In this document: positions 32,961 to 41,352 of the stretch, in pieces | How positions within the stretch are numbered: the first letter of the stretch is position 1 | Layout: every line of letters begins with the position of its first letter | Source: Paracoccus fistulariae | Lineage (GTDB): Bacteria > Pseudomonadota > Alphaproteobacteria > Rhodobacterales > Rhodobacteraceae | DNA: 64,000 nt | Direction: 5' to 3' | NCBI RefSeq assembly: GCF_028553785.1 | Contig: NZ_CP067136.1 | Coordinates: 3,160,501 to 3,224,500, forward strand | The notes under the pieces: generated by a model | Seen by the model: only the letters and a program-made list of their open reading frames with translations | Told to the model about the DNA's origin: nothing | Database searches by the model: none | Program-made: the position numbers and the translations under genes

Positions 32961-33731
32961 TCACGCCCCGTTGAAACGTGGCGGGCGCTTTTCCAGAAAG
33001 GCGGCCATCCCCTCTTGCTGCGCGTCCGAGCCGTAAAGGGCGTGATACATCTGCCGTTCGAACCGCAGCCCGGATTCCAGCGCCCCCTGTTCGGCCATAT
33101 TCACGCAGGCCCTTGCCATCATCGCGATGTCGCGCGGGTAACCGGCGATTTCGCGGGCCGTGGTCATGGCGGCTTCGGCCAGGTCATCGGCAGGGACGAC
33201 ACGGCTGATCAAGCCCATCTGAAGCGCCTCGGGCGCGGTAATCATGCGGCCGGTCAGGATCAGATCCATCGCCCTTGCGCGCCCGATCAGACGGGTCAGG
33301 CGCTGCGTGCCGCCGATGCCGGGAATGCAGCCGATCTTGATTTCCGGCTGTCCGAACCGGGCACTGTCGGCGGCCAGGATGATGTCGCACATCATCGCCA
33401 CCTCGCATCCGCCGCCAAGGGCAAAGCCATTCACCGCCGCCAGTTTCGGCAGGCGAAGACCCGCGAAGCGATCCCACCCGGCAAAGAAATTGCTGGCATA
33501 CATGCTGGTGTAATCCTGCACTGCCAGTTCGCCGATATCGGCGCCTGCGGCAAAGGCGCGGCCCTTGCCCGTCAGGATCAGGCAGCCGATCCCGGGATCG
33601 GCATCAAAACCGGTCGCGGCCTCCAGCACCTCTTCCATGACCTGCGTGTTCAGCGCGTTCAGCCTGTCAGGACGATTGAAGCGGATCGTGGCGACGCGGC
33701 CATCGGTTTCGGTTTCGATGGTGTCAAACAT
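32961..33731 (-). CDS. Enoyl-CoA hydratase/isomerase (crotonase) family protein
   Basis: This 256-residue crotonase has the oxyanion-hole segments GRAFAAGADIGEL and AVNGFALGGGCEVAMMCD. The catalytic Glu positions of enoyl-CoA hydratase are present (GGGCE, QPEIKIGCIPG), so hydratase activity is plausible. The start at 33731 (MFDTIETE) avoids overlap with the preceding gene. It sits 1 bp behind the membrane reductase gene and is the third member of an operon with an adenylation protein. The substrate is unknown; a generic beta-oxidation role cannot be excluded. Confidence 0.88.
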   Translation of the reverse strand: MFDTIETETDGRVATIRFNRPDRLNALNTQVMEEVLEAATGFDADPGIGCLILTGKGRAFAAGADIGELAVQDYTSMYASNFFAGWDRFAGLRLPKLAAVNGFALGGGCEVAMMCDIILAADSARFGQPEIKIGCIPGIGGTQRLTRLIGRARAMDLILTGRMITAPEALQMGLISRVVPADDLAEAAMTTAREIAGYPRDIAMMARACVNMAEQGALESGLRFERQMYHALYGSDAQQEGMAAFLEKRPPRFNGA

Positions 33732-33732
33732 G

Positions 33733-35046
33733 TCAGCTGTCCCAGATTGCGCCATAGGCCGGGATGCCCAGGCTTTCCATATCATGCACCACCCAACGGG
33801 TGAGCTTCTGGTTCGAGATCACGATCACCGCCTCGGCCCCGCTGTCGCGCACGGCTTGCAGCGCCAATGCGGACAGGTCCGGCTTGCCATCGGTATCGGT
33901 GTCCCAGATCACCGGCTTTTCGGTATGGGCCTCGATCTCATCGACCAGCGCATCGCCATAAGTCGCGCGCGGGCTGCGGGTGGACCAGACCAGCCGGTTG
34001 GGCACCATGCCTTTCAGCAGATGCGGCAGGATGGGACCGATGCCCGAACCCGTGCCGATATAGACGACCCTGGTGAACAGTTCCTCGATCCGCGCCACGC
34101 CGGATGTGGTGATGCCCTTGACCCAGACATGGCTGGGCGGGTTGTCGATGAAATCTCCGGTCCAGTCGCCCGCCCGGCTGATCGCCAGACGATAGCCGGG
34201 CCGACCGGGCGTCGGAATATTGGCGAAGGAATGATATTGGCCGAAGGGCGTATGGGAAATCGCGTTGGAACTGCCCGCGAAGGGCGTATCGCCATAGTCG
34301 AACCCGGCGATGACCACGTGGTCCGAGGGCTTTTCGATGGTCACCGGAACCCGTTTCAATGTCAGCCAGGGCGAAAGGATCGACAGCGTGATCAGGCACA
34401 GCATCCAGAAGGCCGGGGTTTCGGTCAGCACGCCACCCGTGTCGCGGGTGATCGAGATCGTCTGCGCCCAGAACAGCGCCAGAACCGTCCAGCCCGCGAA
34501 ACGGTGGATCTTTTCGAAGGCGTCATGAAAGCGCGCGCGGATTGGTCCGATGGCCGAGGCGATCATCAGCGCCATCAGCCCGACCATCGCCAGGCTCAGG
34601 CCGATTGTGCGGTCCGAGGGGATTGCCGCGCCGTTCAGCCGGTTGGCCAGCATCGCATAAAGCAGAAATCCGAACCAGACCGTGCCGGTCACAGTGCCGC
34701 CGGAATGCAGCCCGCCAAAGTGAAACACCTTGCCCGCGCCCCATCGGATCCACAGCGGCCAGCTGGTCGGGATCCGCGTGGCCAGCCAGAACAGCGCGTT
34801 GACCACCCGCTGCTGCCGGATCAGGATGCCCAGCGACAGGTTGATCAGCGCCATGTCCGCAATCGGGCCAAGCGCGAAGGCGCCATCCGCACGCCACGTG
34901 CCATCGCGAAGGCCGATCACGAAAACGCTCAGGTTCAGAAGGGCGACCAGACAGGCCAGCCGACGATACTCCATCAGGGCGGGATGGCGGGTGATGCGAC
35001 GCCAGCGGGGGGTGGTCGTGTCAAGCTGCGCAGTCTCTGTCGTCAT
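33733..35046 (-). CDS. Membrane ferredoxin-reductase-like protein (TmpL C-half-like)
   Basis: This is a 437-residue protein with about six membrane segments between residues 25 and 225. A cytosolic half follows, resembling ferredoxin-NADP reductase: an FAD-type barrel (VTIEKPSDHVVIAGF), a nucleotide site YIGTGSGIGPILPHLL and a C-terminal VVHDMESLGIPAYG. The paired histidines of ferric-reductase haem sites are not obvious. Its ATG overlaps the stop of the adenylation gene by one base (TAATG). Fused versions of these two halves are known in fungi as TmpL. The electron acceptor and substrate are unknown. Confidence 0.75.
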   Translation of the reverse strand: MTTETAQLDTTTPRWRRITRHPALMEYRRLACLVALLNLSVFVIGLRDGTWRADGAFALGPIADMALINLSLGILIRQQRVVNALFWLATRIPTSWPLWIRWGAGKVFHFGGLHSGGTVTGTVWFGFLLYAMLANRLNGAAIPSDRTIGLSLAMVGLMALMIASAIGPIRARFHDAFEKIHRFAGWTVLALFWAQTISITRDTGGVLTETPAFWMLCLITLSILSPWLTLKRVPVTIEKPSDHVVIAGFDYGDTPFAGSSNAISHTPFGQYHSFANIPTPGRPGYRLAISRAGDWTGDFIDNPPSHVWVKGITTSGVARIEELFTRVVYIGTGSGIGPILPHLLKGMVPNRLVWSTRSPRATYGDALVDEIEAHTEKPVIWDTDTDGKPDLSALALQAVRDSGAEAVIVISNQKLTRWVVHDMESLGIPAYGAIWDS

Positions 35047-36686
35047 TATTTCAGCTCCAGCGCGCGCAGGGCGATCTCTGCTTTTGCCATTTCCAGCAAC
35101 AGCCGCTTGTCGATCTTGCCGCGCGGGGTGCGCGGCAGTTCTGGCAGCGCCATCACCAGCGTCGGAACATTGTAATAGGGCAGGCTGTCGGCCACCGATT
35201 GCGTGGCCTGTTCCGGGTCTGCCGTGGCAGGGGAAATGAAGCTGACCAGATTGCGGTCGTCATATTTCAGCGTGACGGCGCGCGTGCAGCCGCCGGCGGC
35301 CTCCAAGGCCCGGGACACGCCGTCAAGCTCGACCCGGAAGCCCGCGATCTTGACCAGATCATCGACGCGGCCGAAATGCAGAAGCTCTCCATCCTCGGTC
35401 CAGGCGCCCAGATCGCGGGTATTGAACATCATATGGCCGGGGCGGAACGGATCGGGGCGATAGCGCTCGGCCGTCAGGTCGGGATTGGCCAGATAGCCCG
35501 CCGTCACGCAATCGCCGCCCGCCCACATCTGCCCCTTTTCGCCAATGGGCAGCGGGTTCAAATCTTCGCCCAGAATGTAGACGGTGTTGTTTGGCGTCGG
35601 GCGGCCGATGGTCAGGGCGGCCTTATGGGCGCTGTGGGGTTCGGCCGTGTTGATGATGGTCGTCTCGGTCGGGCCGCAAGAATTGTAGAAGGTGCAAAAT
35701 TGCGACCATCTATCGGCCAGCCCACGCGGGCAGGGCTCACCGGCAACGGCGGCCACGCGGATCTGGCGGCAACGATCGACATCCAGCGTGTTCAGGATCG
35801 AGGGCGTGCAGATCAGGATATCCACCTTTTCCGCCGTCTCGGCGATGGATTTGCCGCGAATGACCAGCGTGGCACCATTGGACAGCGCGCCCAACACCTC
35901 CCATGCAGCCATGTCAAAGGCGATGGACAGGATCTGCCCCACACGCAGGCCGGGCCGCATGCCCAGATTGCCGGGGCGTGTGTGCAGGATATTGCACAGG
36001 TTCTTGTGGGTGACCTGCACGCCATTCGGCACGCCGGTGGTGCCCGATGTGAACAGGATCATCGCCCGGTCTTCGGGGTGAAGCGTGAAGCGCGGGCCTT
36101 CGGGGGCGGTGTCGGGCAGGGACGGATCGTCCATCACCTCATCAATGCAGATCAGCGTTTGCTTGCCTGCCTCTGCCGGAACGGCCTCGCGCAGTGAGGA
36201 CAGCGTCAGCAGCACCCTGGCCCTTGTGATCCGGGCGATATGGCGCAGCCCTTCGGTGGGCGCCACGCCGACATGCTGCGGGGCATAGGCGGCGCCGACC
36301 TTCATCACGGCCAGAATCCCGACCAGCATCTCAAGAGAGCGTTGAAGGTACAGCCCGACCACCTGACCGCGCCTGACGCCCTGATCCGCCAGCAGATTGG
36401 CCAGCCGGTTCGACGCCAGATCAAGCGCGCCATAGGTGATCGAACTGCCCTGATACTCCGCCGCGACGGCATCGGGCTGCAGCGCCGCATAATGGCTGAA
36501 CCCCGCCAGGATCGTGGCAAAGCGCGGCTTTTCCGTGGTCCCCCAGCCAAAGCTGTAAAACCGGTCGCGATCAAGCGGGCTCAGCGCCTGCAGTCCCGGT
36601 GACAGCGGCGATGGAAGCCCGGTTTTCAGGGCCAGGGGAATCGGGTCGCGCCGCTGAAACCGTGTCTCGGATGCCAGATCTTGCAT
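35046..36686 (-). CDS. AMP-binding adenylation-domain protein (TmpL N-half-like)
   Basis: This is a 546-residue ANL-superfamily enzyme. Its motifs are in order: MILFTSGTTGVPNG (P-loop), YNSCGPTETTI, the hinge region LHFGRVDDLVKIAGFRVE and the catalytic lysine in RTPRGKIDKRLL. No carrier (T) domain or condensation domain follows. The start at 36686 has AGGAGAT eight bases upstream; the frame to 37127 is an artefact running into the divergent gene. It should activate a carboxylate as the adenylate. With no carrier protein in the operon, the acceptor is unknown. Confidence 0.85.
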   Translation of the reverse strand: MQDLASETRFQRRDPIPLALKTGLPSPLSPGLQALSPLDRDRFYSFGWGTTEKPRFATILAGFSHYAALQPDAVAAEYQGSSITYGALDLASNRLANLLADQGVRRGQVVGLYLQRSLEMLVGILAVMKVGAAYAPQHVGVAPTEGLRHIARITRARVLLTLSSLREAVPAEAGKQTLICIDEVMDDPSLPDTAPEGPRFTLHPEDRAMILFTSGTTGVPNGVQVTHKNLCNILHTRPGNLGMRPGLRVGQILSIAFDMAAWEVLGALSNGATLVIRGKSIAETAEKVDILICTPSILNTLDVDRCRQIRVAAVAGEPCPRGLADRWSQFCTFYNSCGPTETTIINTAEPHSAHKAALTIGRPTPNNTVYILGEDLNPLPIGEKGQMWAGGDCVTAGYLANPDLTAERYRPDPFRPGHMMFNTRDLGAWTEDGELLHFGRVDDLVKIAGFRVELDGVSRALEAAGGCTRAVTLKYDDRNLVSFISPATADPEQATQSVADSLPYYNVPTLVMALPELPRTPRGKIDKRLLLEMAKAEIALRALELK

Positions 36687-36723
36687 CGTGGGATCTCCTT
36701 TTGCGTGTGTTTGATTCAGGAAT

Positions 36724-36742
36724 AATGGGAATTTTTCCCATT
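36724..36742. promoter_or_regulatory. Palindrome in the divergent intergenic region
   Basis: AATGGGAA (36724-36731) and TTCCCATT (36735-36742) form a perfect 8-bp inverted repeat. It lies 38 bp upstream of the adenylation gene and 74 bp upstream of the divergent DUF6502 gene. It is a candidate operator. Confidence 0.5.
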
Positions 36743-36815
36743 TTTGTGTCACGATGCTACACATCCCATCACGAAACTGTGTGCGCTTGATAAAAACCGG
36801 GCAATGCGCTGAATA

Positions 36816-37661
36816 ATGCCACCGACATATGAGGATGTTTTCTTGAGCAGCAATTCGCCGGATCTGTTTTCTGACGTGCTTGCAGATTTGCTGGCGCCGC
36901 TTGCGCAGGCGCTGGTCGCGCAGGGAATGACGCTGGCATCCGCGACCGAGGCGTTGAAGCAGGCATTGTGCAACGCGGCGATCGTTGCGGAAGGCGAGGG
37001 CGTTTCCGACAGCCGGATCAGCATTCTGACCGGCCTGCACCGCAAGGATGTCCGTCGCCTTCGGTCCCATGAGCCGGTCGTGCCGGGTCGTAAGACCGCC
37101 AACCGGATGGCGCTGCTGATCGGGCATTGGGCGACGGATCCGGATTTTCAGGGGCAGGACGGCAGACCACGCGCCCTGCCACGCGAAAGCGCCGACGAAA
37201 GACCGGCCTTCAACGATCTGGTGCGGCGGTTACGGCTGGATATGGCGCCCGGATCGATGCTGCAGGCGCTGATCGATCAGGGCGCGGTGTTTCAGGATGA
37301 GGATGGGTTGCTGCATCTGGCCTCGGACGCGCTGGTGCCGGAAGTCGGGGCGCAAGAGCTGGTCGCGGCCTATCACGCCACGCTGGCCACACATATGGCG
37401 GCGGCGACGCAGAACCTGCTGGCACAAAAGGGCGCGCGGCGGCAGTTTGACCGGGTGCTTCGATATTCCCATCTCAGCGATGCCTCGGTCGCGGAACTGG
37501 ACCGGCTTGCCCGCGACGAGGCGCAGTCATTTCTGACACGGCTCAACGCCCGCGCGCATGAATTGCAACAGCGCGATGCGGAACATGGCGCGCGGGGCCG
37601 CTTTGCCGCAGGTGCCTATATCCTGCCGACGCCGGACGCAGCAGAGAAGGACGCAGAATGA
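36816..37661 (+). CDS. DUF6502 family protein
   Basis: This is a 281-residue protein, mostly helical, with a predicted winged-helix-like front (LAQALVAQGMTLASATEALK, SDSRISILTGLHRKDVRRL). This pattern is that of DUF6502 proteins of proteobacteria, whose function is not known; the HTH character suggests DNA binding. The start could be 36816 or a TTG at 36843. It overlaps the next gene by 4 bases (ATGA), a pairing with DUF5666 that I recall from other alphaproteobacteria. Confidence 0.75.
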   Translation: MPPTYEDVFLSSNSPDLFSDVLADLLAPLAQALVAQGMTLASATEALKQALCNAAIVAEGEGVSDSRISILTGLHRKDVRRLRSHEPVVPGRKTANRMALLIGHWATDPDFQGQDGRPRALPRESADERPAFNDLVRRLRLDMAPGSMLQALIDQGAVFQDEDGLLHLASDALVPEVGAQELVAAYHATLATHMAAATQNLLAQKGARRQFDRVLRYSHLSDASVAELDRLARDEAQSFLTRLNARAHELQQRDAEHGARGRFAAGAYILPTPDAAEKDAE

Positions 37662-38560
37662 GTTGGCATCGAGTTTTCCTGACTGTGCTGATCGGCCTCT
37701 TTTCGATCACCTTTGCTTTGGCTGACAATGACGATGCAGACCGGGAAGGGGGGATCATCGGCACCGGTATCCTTGGCACGATCACCGATCTTGGCAGCAT
37801 CTATGTCAATGGACAGCATATCCGTTTTGACCCTGACTTTGCCATTGCCGAGGGGGTATCGGTAACGACGGCCGATGAATTGCAGCCGGGCCACACCGTC
37901 GCCGTGGTCGCGACTGCTGAGGGCGATGACTGGCGCGCGGCCGATATCCGGCAGGTCGTGCCGCTGGTCGGGCCTGTTCAGGCGAAATCGGATGTGGTTC
38001 TGCAGATCATGGGAACGACGGTCCTTGCAGATGCGGCCTTGTTGCAGACCATCCAGCCGGGCGACTGGATCGCCGTCAGCGGCCTGTGGCAGTCTCGGCA
38101 GGTTATCGCGACCCGTCTTGATCCGGTCGATCCCGGCACCCCGGCCCGGATCGAAGGCACGGCGCTGGATTACGAGGTGGGACAGCCGCTGCGGATCGGC
38201 GGAACCCAGATCACGGGGCTTGTGCCACAGCATATTCAGCAGGGCGACGTCCTGCGCGTCACAGGTGCTGCCGACGCCGCCACGCTGAAGGCCCAGCGGC
38301 TGGAAACAGGCGTCTTCGCGGCGACGCCGCAGGTCGTCTTTTCCGAGGGGTATTTCTCTGTGCCGACGGCCTCGGGGCTTTACACACTGCTGGGGGCGGA
38401 TGTTGTGTCCTACACGGATAATCCGGGGATGATCGACCCTTCGGCCCGGCAACTTGTCTGCAGCAATGATGGCAGGCTGTTCCCCGCACCCGCCGATCAA
38501 CTGGCGCCACAGGAGATTGCCTCGATCCTCACGAAATGCGCATCGGGCGTGGCATGGTGA
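37658..38560 (+). CDS. DUF5666 exported protein
   Basis: This is a 300-residue protein with a signal peptide (MSWHRVFLTVLIGLFSITFA, cut near ADN). It is built of repeated OB-like or beta-barrel units: GIIGTGILGTITDLGSIYVN, then GDWIAVSGLWQSRQVIATRL and QQGDVLRVTGAADAATLKAQ. This matches DUF5666. It is probably periplasmic or surface located. The function is unknown. It is translated together with the DUF6502 gene. Confidence 0.78.
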   Translation: MSWHRVFLTVLIGLFSITFALADNDDADREGGIIGTGILGTITDLGSIYVNGQHIRFDPDFAIAEGVSVTTADELQPGHTVAVVATAEGDDWRAADIRQVVPLVGPVQAKSDVVLQIMGTTVLADAALLQTIQPGDWIAVSGLWQSRQVIATRLDPVDPGTPARIEGTALDYEVGQPLRIGGTQITGLVPQHIQQGDVLRVTGAADAATLKAQRLETGVFAATPQVVFSEGYFSVPTASGLYTLLGADVVSYTDNPGMIDPSARQLVCSNDGRLFPAPADQLAPQEIASILTKCASGVAW

Positions 38561-38590
38561 TGCCCGGGGCCGCCAGAGGGCGCTGCGAGA

Positions 38591-39298
38591 TCACGCGGCC
38601 TGTCGCCTTCCGCGAAAGAAGCGCCAGACCAGCGCGACCAGCCCGACAGCCGCCAGCAATGCGACCGGCCAGTAGGTGGCATCGGCATTGGCCGCGATAA
38701 TGCCGATCAGGGCCCATCCGACCGCGATGGGATAGCTGGCGATTTCGGGCCGCTGCGCCTGGACAGACAGCGCGACGATCAACGCAAGCGCAAGCAAAAG
38801 CAGCGCCGAAGCCATGCCCGAAAGAAGCCCATAGCCCGACAGCGTCACGGCCATTGCGACCGCTGAGGCCGCCGTCAGCCAGCCTGCGTAAAGCCCTATC
38901 GGACCTGCCTGCCAGATCCGGTCCTTGCGACCGCTGCGCAGCAAGGCGGTGATCGCGCCGCCGGCCATCACGATAATCATCACGGTCGCGAGGATCGGAC
39001 GGGCATTGGCGACGGCGATCCAGGGCACGCCGACAGCCAGCGACAGCGCAAGGGCAGGGCGCGCGGCCTGCCAGTCTGGATCCTCGGCCCGGCGAAGTGC
39101 GCCATAGGCCAGACCCGCGATCAGCCACAGGTAAATCACGCCCCAGATCGAAAAGGCCCAGCCTGCGGGTTGGGCGGGCCAATGGTCCAGAACCACCGGA
39201 AACTGATCCTTGGTGAATCCGTTGAAGCCATCACTGGCCAGCGGGGACAGCGCGAAGGCGACCGCCAGGATCAGGACGGCCCAGGCCCGGAATTTCAT
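38591..39298 (-). CDS. TspO/MBR-like tryptophan-rich membrane protein
   Basis: This 235-residue protein has several hydrophobic helices and conserved Trp residues (HWPAQPAGWAFSIWGVIYLW, VGWALIGIIAANADATYWPV), typical of the longer tryptophan-rich sensory or TspO/MBR-related proteins. TspO proteins bind tetrapyrroles and modulate stress or photosynthesis genes in Rhodobacter. This divergent version may not share that role. The start at 39298 is chosen for its spacing from AAGGG; an ATG at 39304 is an alternative. Confidence 0.75.
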   Translation of the reverse strand: MKFRAWAVLILAVAFALSPLASDGFNGFTKDQFPVVLDHWPAQPAGWAFSIWGVIYLWLIAGLAYGALRRAEDPDWQAARPALALSLAVGVPWIAVANARPILATVMIIVMAGGAITALLRSGRKDRIWQAGPIGLYAGWLTAASAVAMAVTLSGYGLLSGMASALLLLALALIVALSVQAQRPEIASYPIAVGWALIGIIAANADATYWPVALLAAVGLVALVWRFFRGRRQAA

Positions 39299-39365
39299 CG
39301 TCATCACCCTTTTCGTGTTGTAGCCGCGGTGGAAGGCTGGCCGCGCATGCCGTGTGAAAAAGAAA

Positions 39366-39404
39366 CGGGCCGCAGCCATCGCATGTGCGAAAGGCTGCGG
39401 CCCG
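39366..39404 (-). terminator. Terminator behind the fasciclin gene
   Basis: A perfect 12-bp stem CGGGCCGCAGCC (39366-39377) with GGCTGCGGCCCG (39393-39404) is followed on the minus strand by TTTCTTT. Confidence 0.8.
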
Positions 39405-39417
39405 GTCAGGCGTCAGA

Positions 39418-39948
39418 TTACATCGCGGGCATCAGCACCGCGTCGATGACATGAACCACACCGTTGCCGGCAGCCAGATCGGCGGCGGTGACGGTCGCGC
39501 CTTCGTTGATCTTGACCATATCGCCATCAACCGACAGCTTCAGGCGGCAATTGCCGATGGTGGTGACTTCGGCCATGCCGTCGCCATCTTCGACCATCTT
39601 CACGACGTCAGCAGCCATCGCCTTGGTATCAACCACATGGCAGCCCAGAATCTTGGTCAGCATTTCCTTGTTCTCGGGCTTCAGGGCGTCTTCCAGCGCA
39701 CCTTCGGGCAATGCGGCAAAGGCGGCATCGGTCGGTGCAAACACGGTGTAGGGGCCTTCACCCGACAGCGTCTCGACCAGGCCGGCGGCGGTCACTGCGG
39801 CTTCCAGAGTTTCATGATCGTCGGAACCGACGACGATATCGACGACAGTTGCGGGCATATCGCCGGACATCTTGTTCATGTCATCTGCAAAGGCGGCACC
39901 GCCGAAAGCAATGGTCGCGGCTGCAATCGAGGTTTTCAGAAAGTTCAT
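39418..39948 (-). CDS. Exported fasciclin-domain protein
   Basis: This is a 176-residue protein with a signal peptide (MNFLKTSIAAATIAFGGAAFA) and one FAS1 domain: HETLEAAVTAAGLVETLSG, the H1-type motif YTVFAPTDAAFAALP, and the end motif NGVVHVIDAVLMP. FAS1 domains mediate adhesion or act as small secreted stress proteins. It is divergent from an ECF sigma/anti-sigma pair. The mycobacterial SigK-RskA pair controls the fasciclin proteins MPT70/83, so regulation by the neighbours is likely. Confidence 0.92.
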   Translation of the reverse strand: MNFLKTSIAAATIAFGGAAFADDMNKMSGDMPATVVDIVVGSDDHETLEAAVTAAGLVETLSGEGPYTVFAPTDAAFAALPEGALEDALKPENKEMLTKILGCHVVDTKAMAADVVKMVEDGDGMAEVTTIGNCRLKLSVDGDMVKINEGATVTAADLAAGNGVVHVIDAVLMPAM

Positions 39949-40013
39949 GTCAAATCCTCCGTGTGTTGACTGCATCGGGAACGGGTGGCCAAGGGGAATA
40001 GTTGCAGAAATCT

Positions 40014-40031
40014 GATCACGGGTTCGTGATC
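40014..40031. promoter_or_regulatory. Palindrome upstream of the sigma-factor gene
   Basis: GATCACG (40014-40020) and CGTGATC (40025-40031) form a perfect 7-bp inverted repeat with a GGTT centre, in the 142-bp gap between the fasciclin and sigma genes. It may be an operator or a short hairpin. Confidence 0.45.
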
Positions 40032-40090
40032 GTTACCCGGTGGCTTGCACCCGCCAGCGGACTGGGCCAAGCTGCGCAAAAGGGGGCAGT

Positions 40091-40636
40091 ATGACCGCAT
40101 CCGACGACCTTGCCGCATTGCTGGCGCGCGTTGCCTTGCGTGATCGCGCTGCGTTTTCCGCCCTGTATCAGGCGGCCTCACCGAAACTTTTTGGTATTTG
40201 CCTTCGTATCCTCAGAAACAAGCCCGAGGCAGAGGATGCGTTGCAGGACATATTCGTGAAAATCTGGCACAACGCAGACCGCTATGCCGCATCGCGGTCC
40301 AGCCCCTATGCCTGGCTGAACACGGTCGCACGCAATCATGCCATCGACCTGCTGCGCGCCCGCAAACCCGGCGGGGGGGATCTGGACCTTGCCGAGCAAC
40401 TTGCCGCCGATGAGCCTTCGCCCGAGGAAAGCGTCATCAACGCCTCGGAAGGGCGTCGCATCGACGCCTGCATGGAGCAACTGCCCCCGCAGCGGGGCGA
40501 GGCCGTGCGTTTGGCCTATGTCGAAGGTGACAGCTATATCGAACTGGCCGAAAGGTTCTCGGTCCCGCTGAATACGATGCGCAGCTGGCTGCGCCGAAGC
40601 CTGATCCAGCTGCGCGAGTGTCTGTCCCATGGCTGA
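40091..40636 (+). CDS. ECF sigma factor (SigK/RpoE-like)
   Basis: This 181-residue sigma factor has region 2 (FSALYQAASPKLFGICLRIL, AEDALQDIFVKIWHNADRY) and region 4 with a helix-turn-helix (YIELAERFSVPLNTMRSWLR), and lacks regions 1 and 3. The start at 40091 (MTASDD) follows GGGGG at 40081-40085; the frame from 40040 is not used. It overlaps the anti-sigma gene by 8 bases. It probably directs the pair's own promoter and that of the fasciclin gene. Confidence 0.92.
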   Translation: MTASDDLAALLARVALRDRAAFSALYQAASPKLFGICLRILRNKPEAEDALQDIFVKIWHNADRYAASRSSPYAWLNTVARNHAIDLLRARKPGGGDLDLAEQLAADEPSPEESVINASEGRRIDACMEQLPPQRGEAVRLAYVEGDSYIELAERFSVPLNTMRSWLRRSLIQLRECLSHG

Positions 40637-41300
40637 TCCGCGCGACATCGCCAGTGCGGGCGAATATGTGCTGGGGACGATGCCCCTTGCTGAAAGACAG
40701 GCCTTTGCGCAGCGCCTGCGCGAGGATGAAGATCTGGCGCAAGAGGTTGCCCGCTGGCAGTCCCATTTTGCGCCGCTGGATGATGAGATCGACCCGGTGA
40801 CCCCGCCGCCGCAAGTCTGGAACGACCTGCAAAAGCGGCTGTTTGATGAGGCGCCAAAGCCTGCGGGCGTGTCGCCGTTCTGGCGCTGGCTGGGTCTTGG
40901 CGGCTCGCTGGCCGCGGCGGCCCTGGCTGCGGTGATCTGGCTGTCGCCGGAACCGCCGGGGTCGGACGGGCTGTGGGTCTCGGATATGGTGTCCGAGGAT
41001 GGCTCGGTCCGGCTGGCCGCGCTTTATGACGAAGATAGCGGAGAGATGCGCGTCTCGGTCGGCGGTAAGGCCCCGGCCGAGGGGCGGGATTGGGAGCTTT
41101 GGCTGATCCAGGGCGACCGCGATCCGATCTCGCTGGGGGTGATGCCGCATCAGGGCAATGCCGCCATGCCGATCCCCGAAGAGCTGCGCCTGCTGATCGC
41201 CGACGCGACGCTGGCGATTACGGACGAACCGGCAGGCGGATCGCCGCAGGGCGTCGCCACCGGCCCGGTGGTCGCCGCCGCGCCCCTGCGCCGCATCTGA
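40629..41300 (+). CDS. RskA-type membrane anti-sigma factor
   Basis: This is a 223-residue protein. The cytoplasmic N-terminus has the anti-sigma fold (AGEYVLGTMPLAERQAFAQR), a single membrane segment follows near residues 88-105 (LGGSLAAAALAAVIWL), and the periplasmic RskA domain has a DWELWLIQG motif. It should hold the sigma factor inactive until a signal causes release or proteolysis. No zinc-binding HxxxCxxC motif is seen, which agrees with the RskA branch. Confidence 0.9.
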   Translation: MADPRDIASAGEYVLGTMPLAERQAFAQRLREDEDLAQEVARWQSHFAPLDDEIDPVTPPPQVWNDLQKRLFDEAPKPAGVSPFWRWLGLGGSLAAAALAAVIWLSPEPPGSDGLWVSDMVSEDGSVRLAALYDEDSGEMRVSVGGKAPAEGRDWELWLIQGDRDPISLGVMPHQGNAAMPIPEELRLLIADATLAITDEPAGGSPQGVATGPVVAAAPLRRI

Positions 41301-41352
41301 TAGGGCCGACAGGCGATGGCCGCACCCCCGGCGTCGGGGACGCGGTAGAGGT

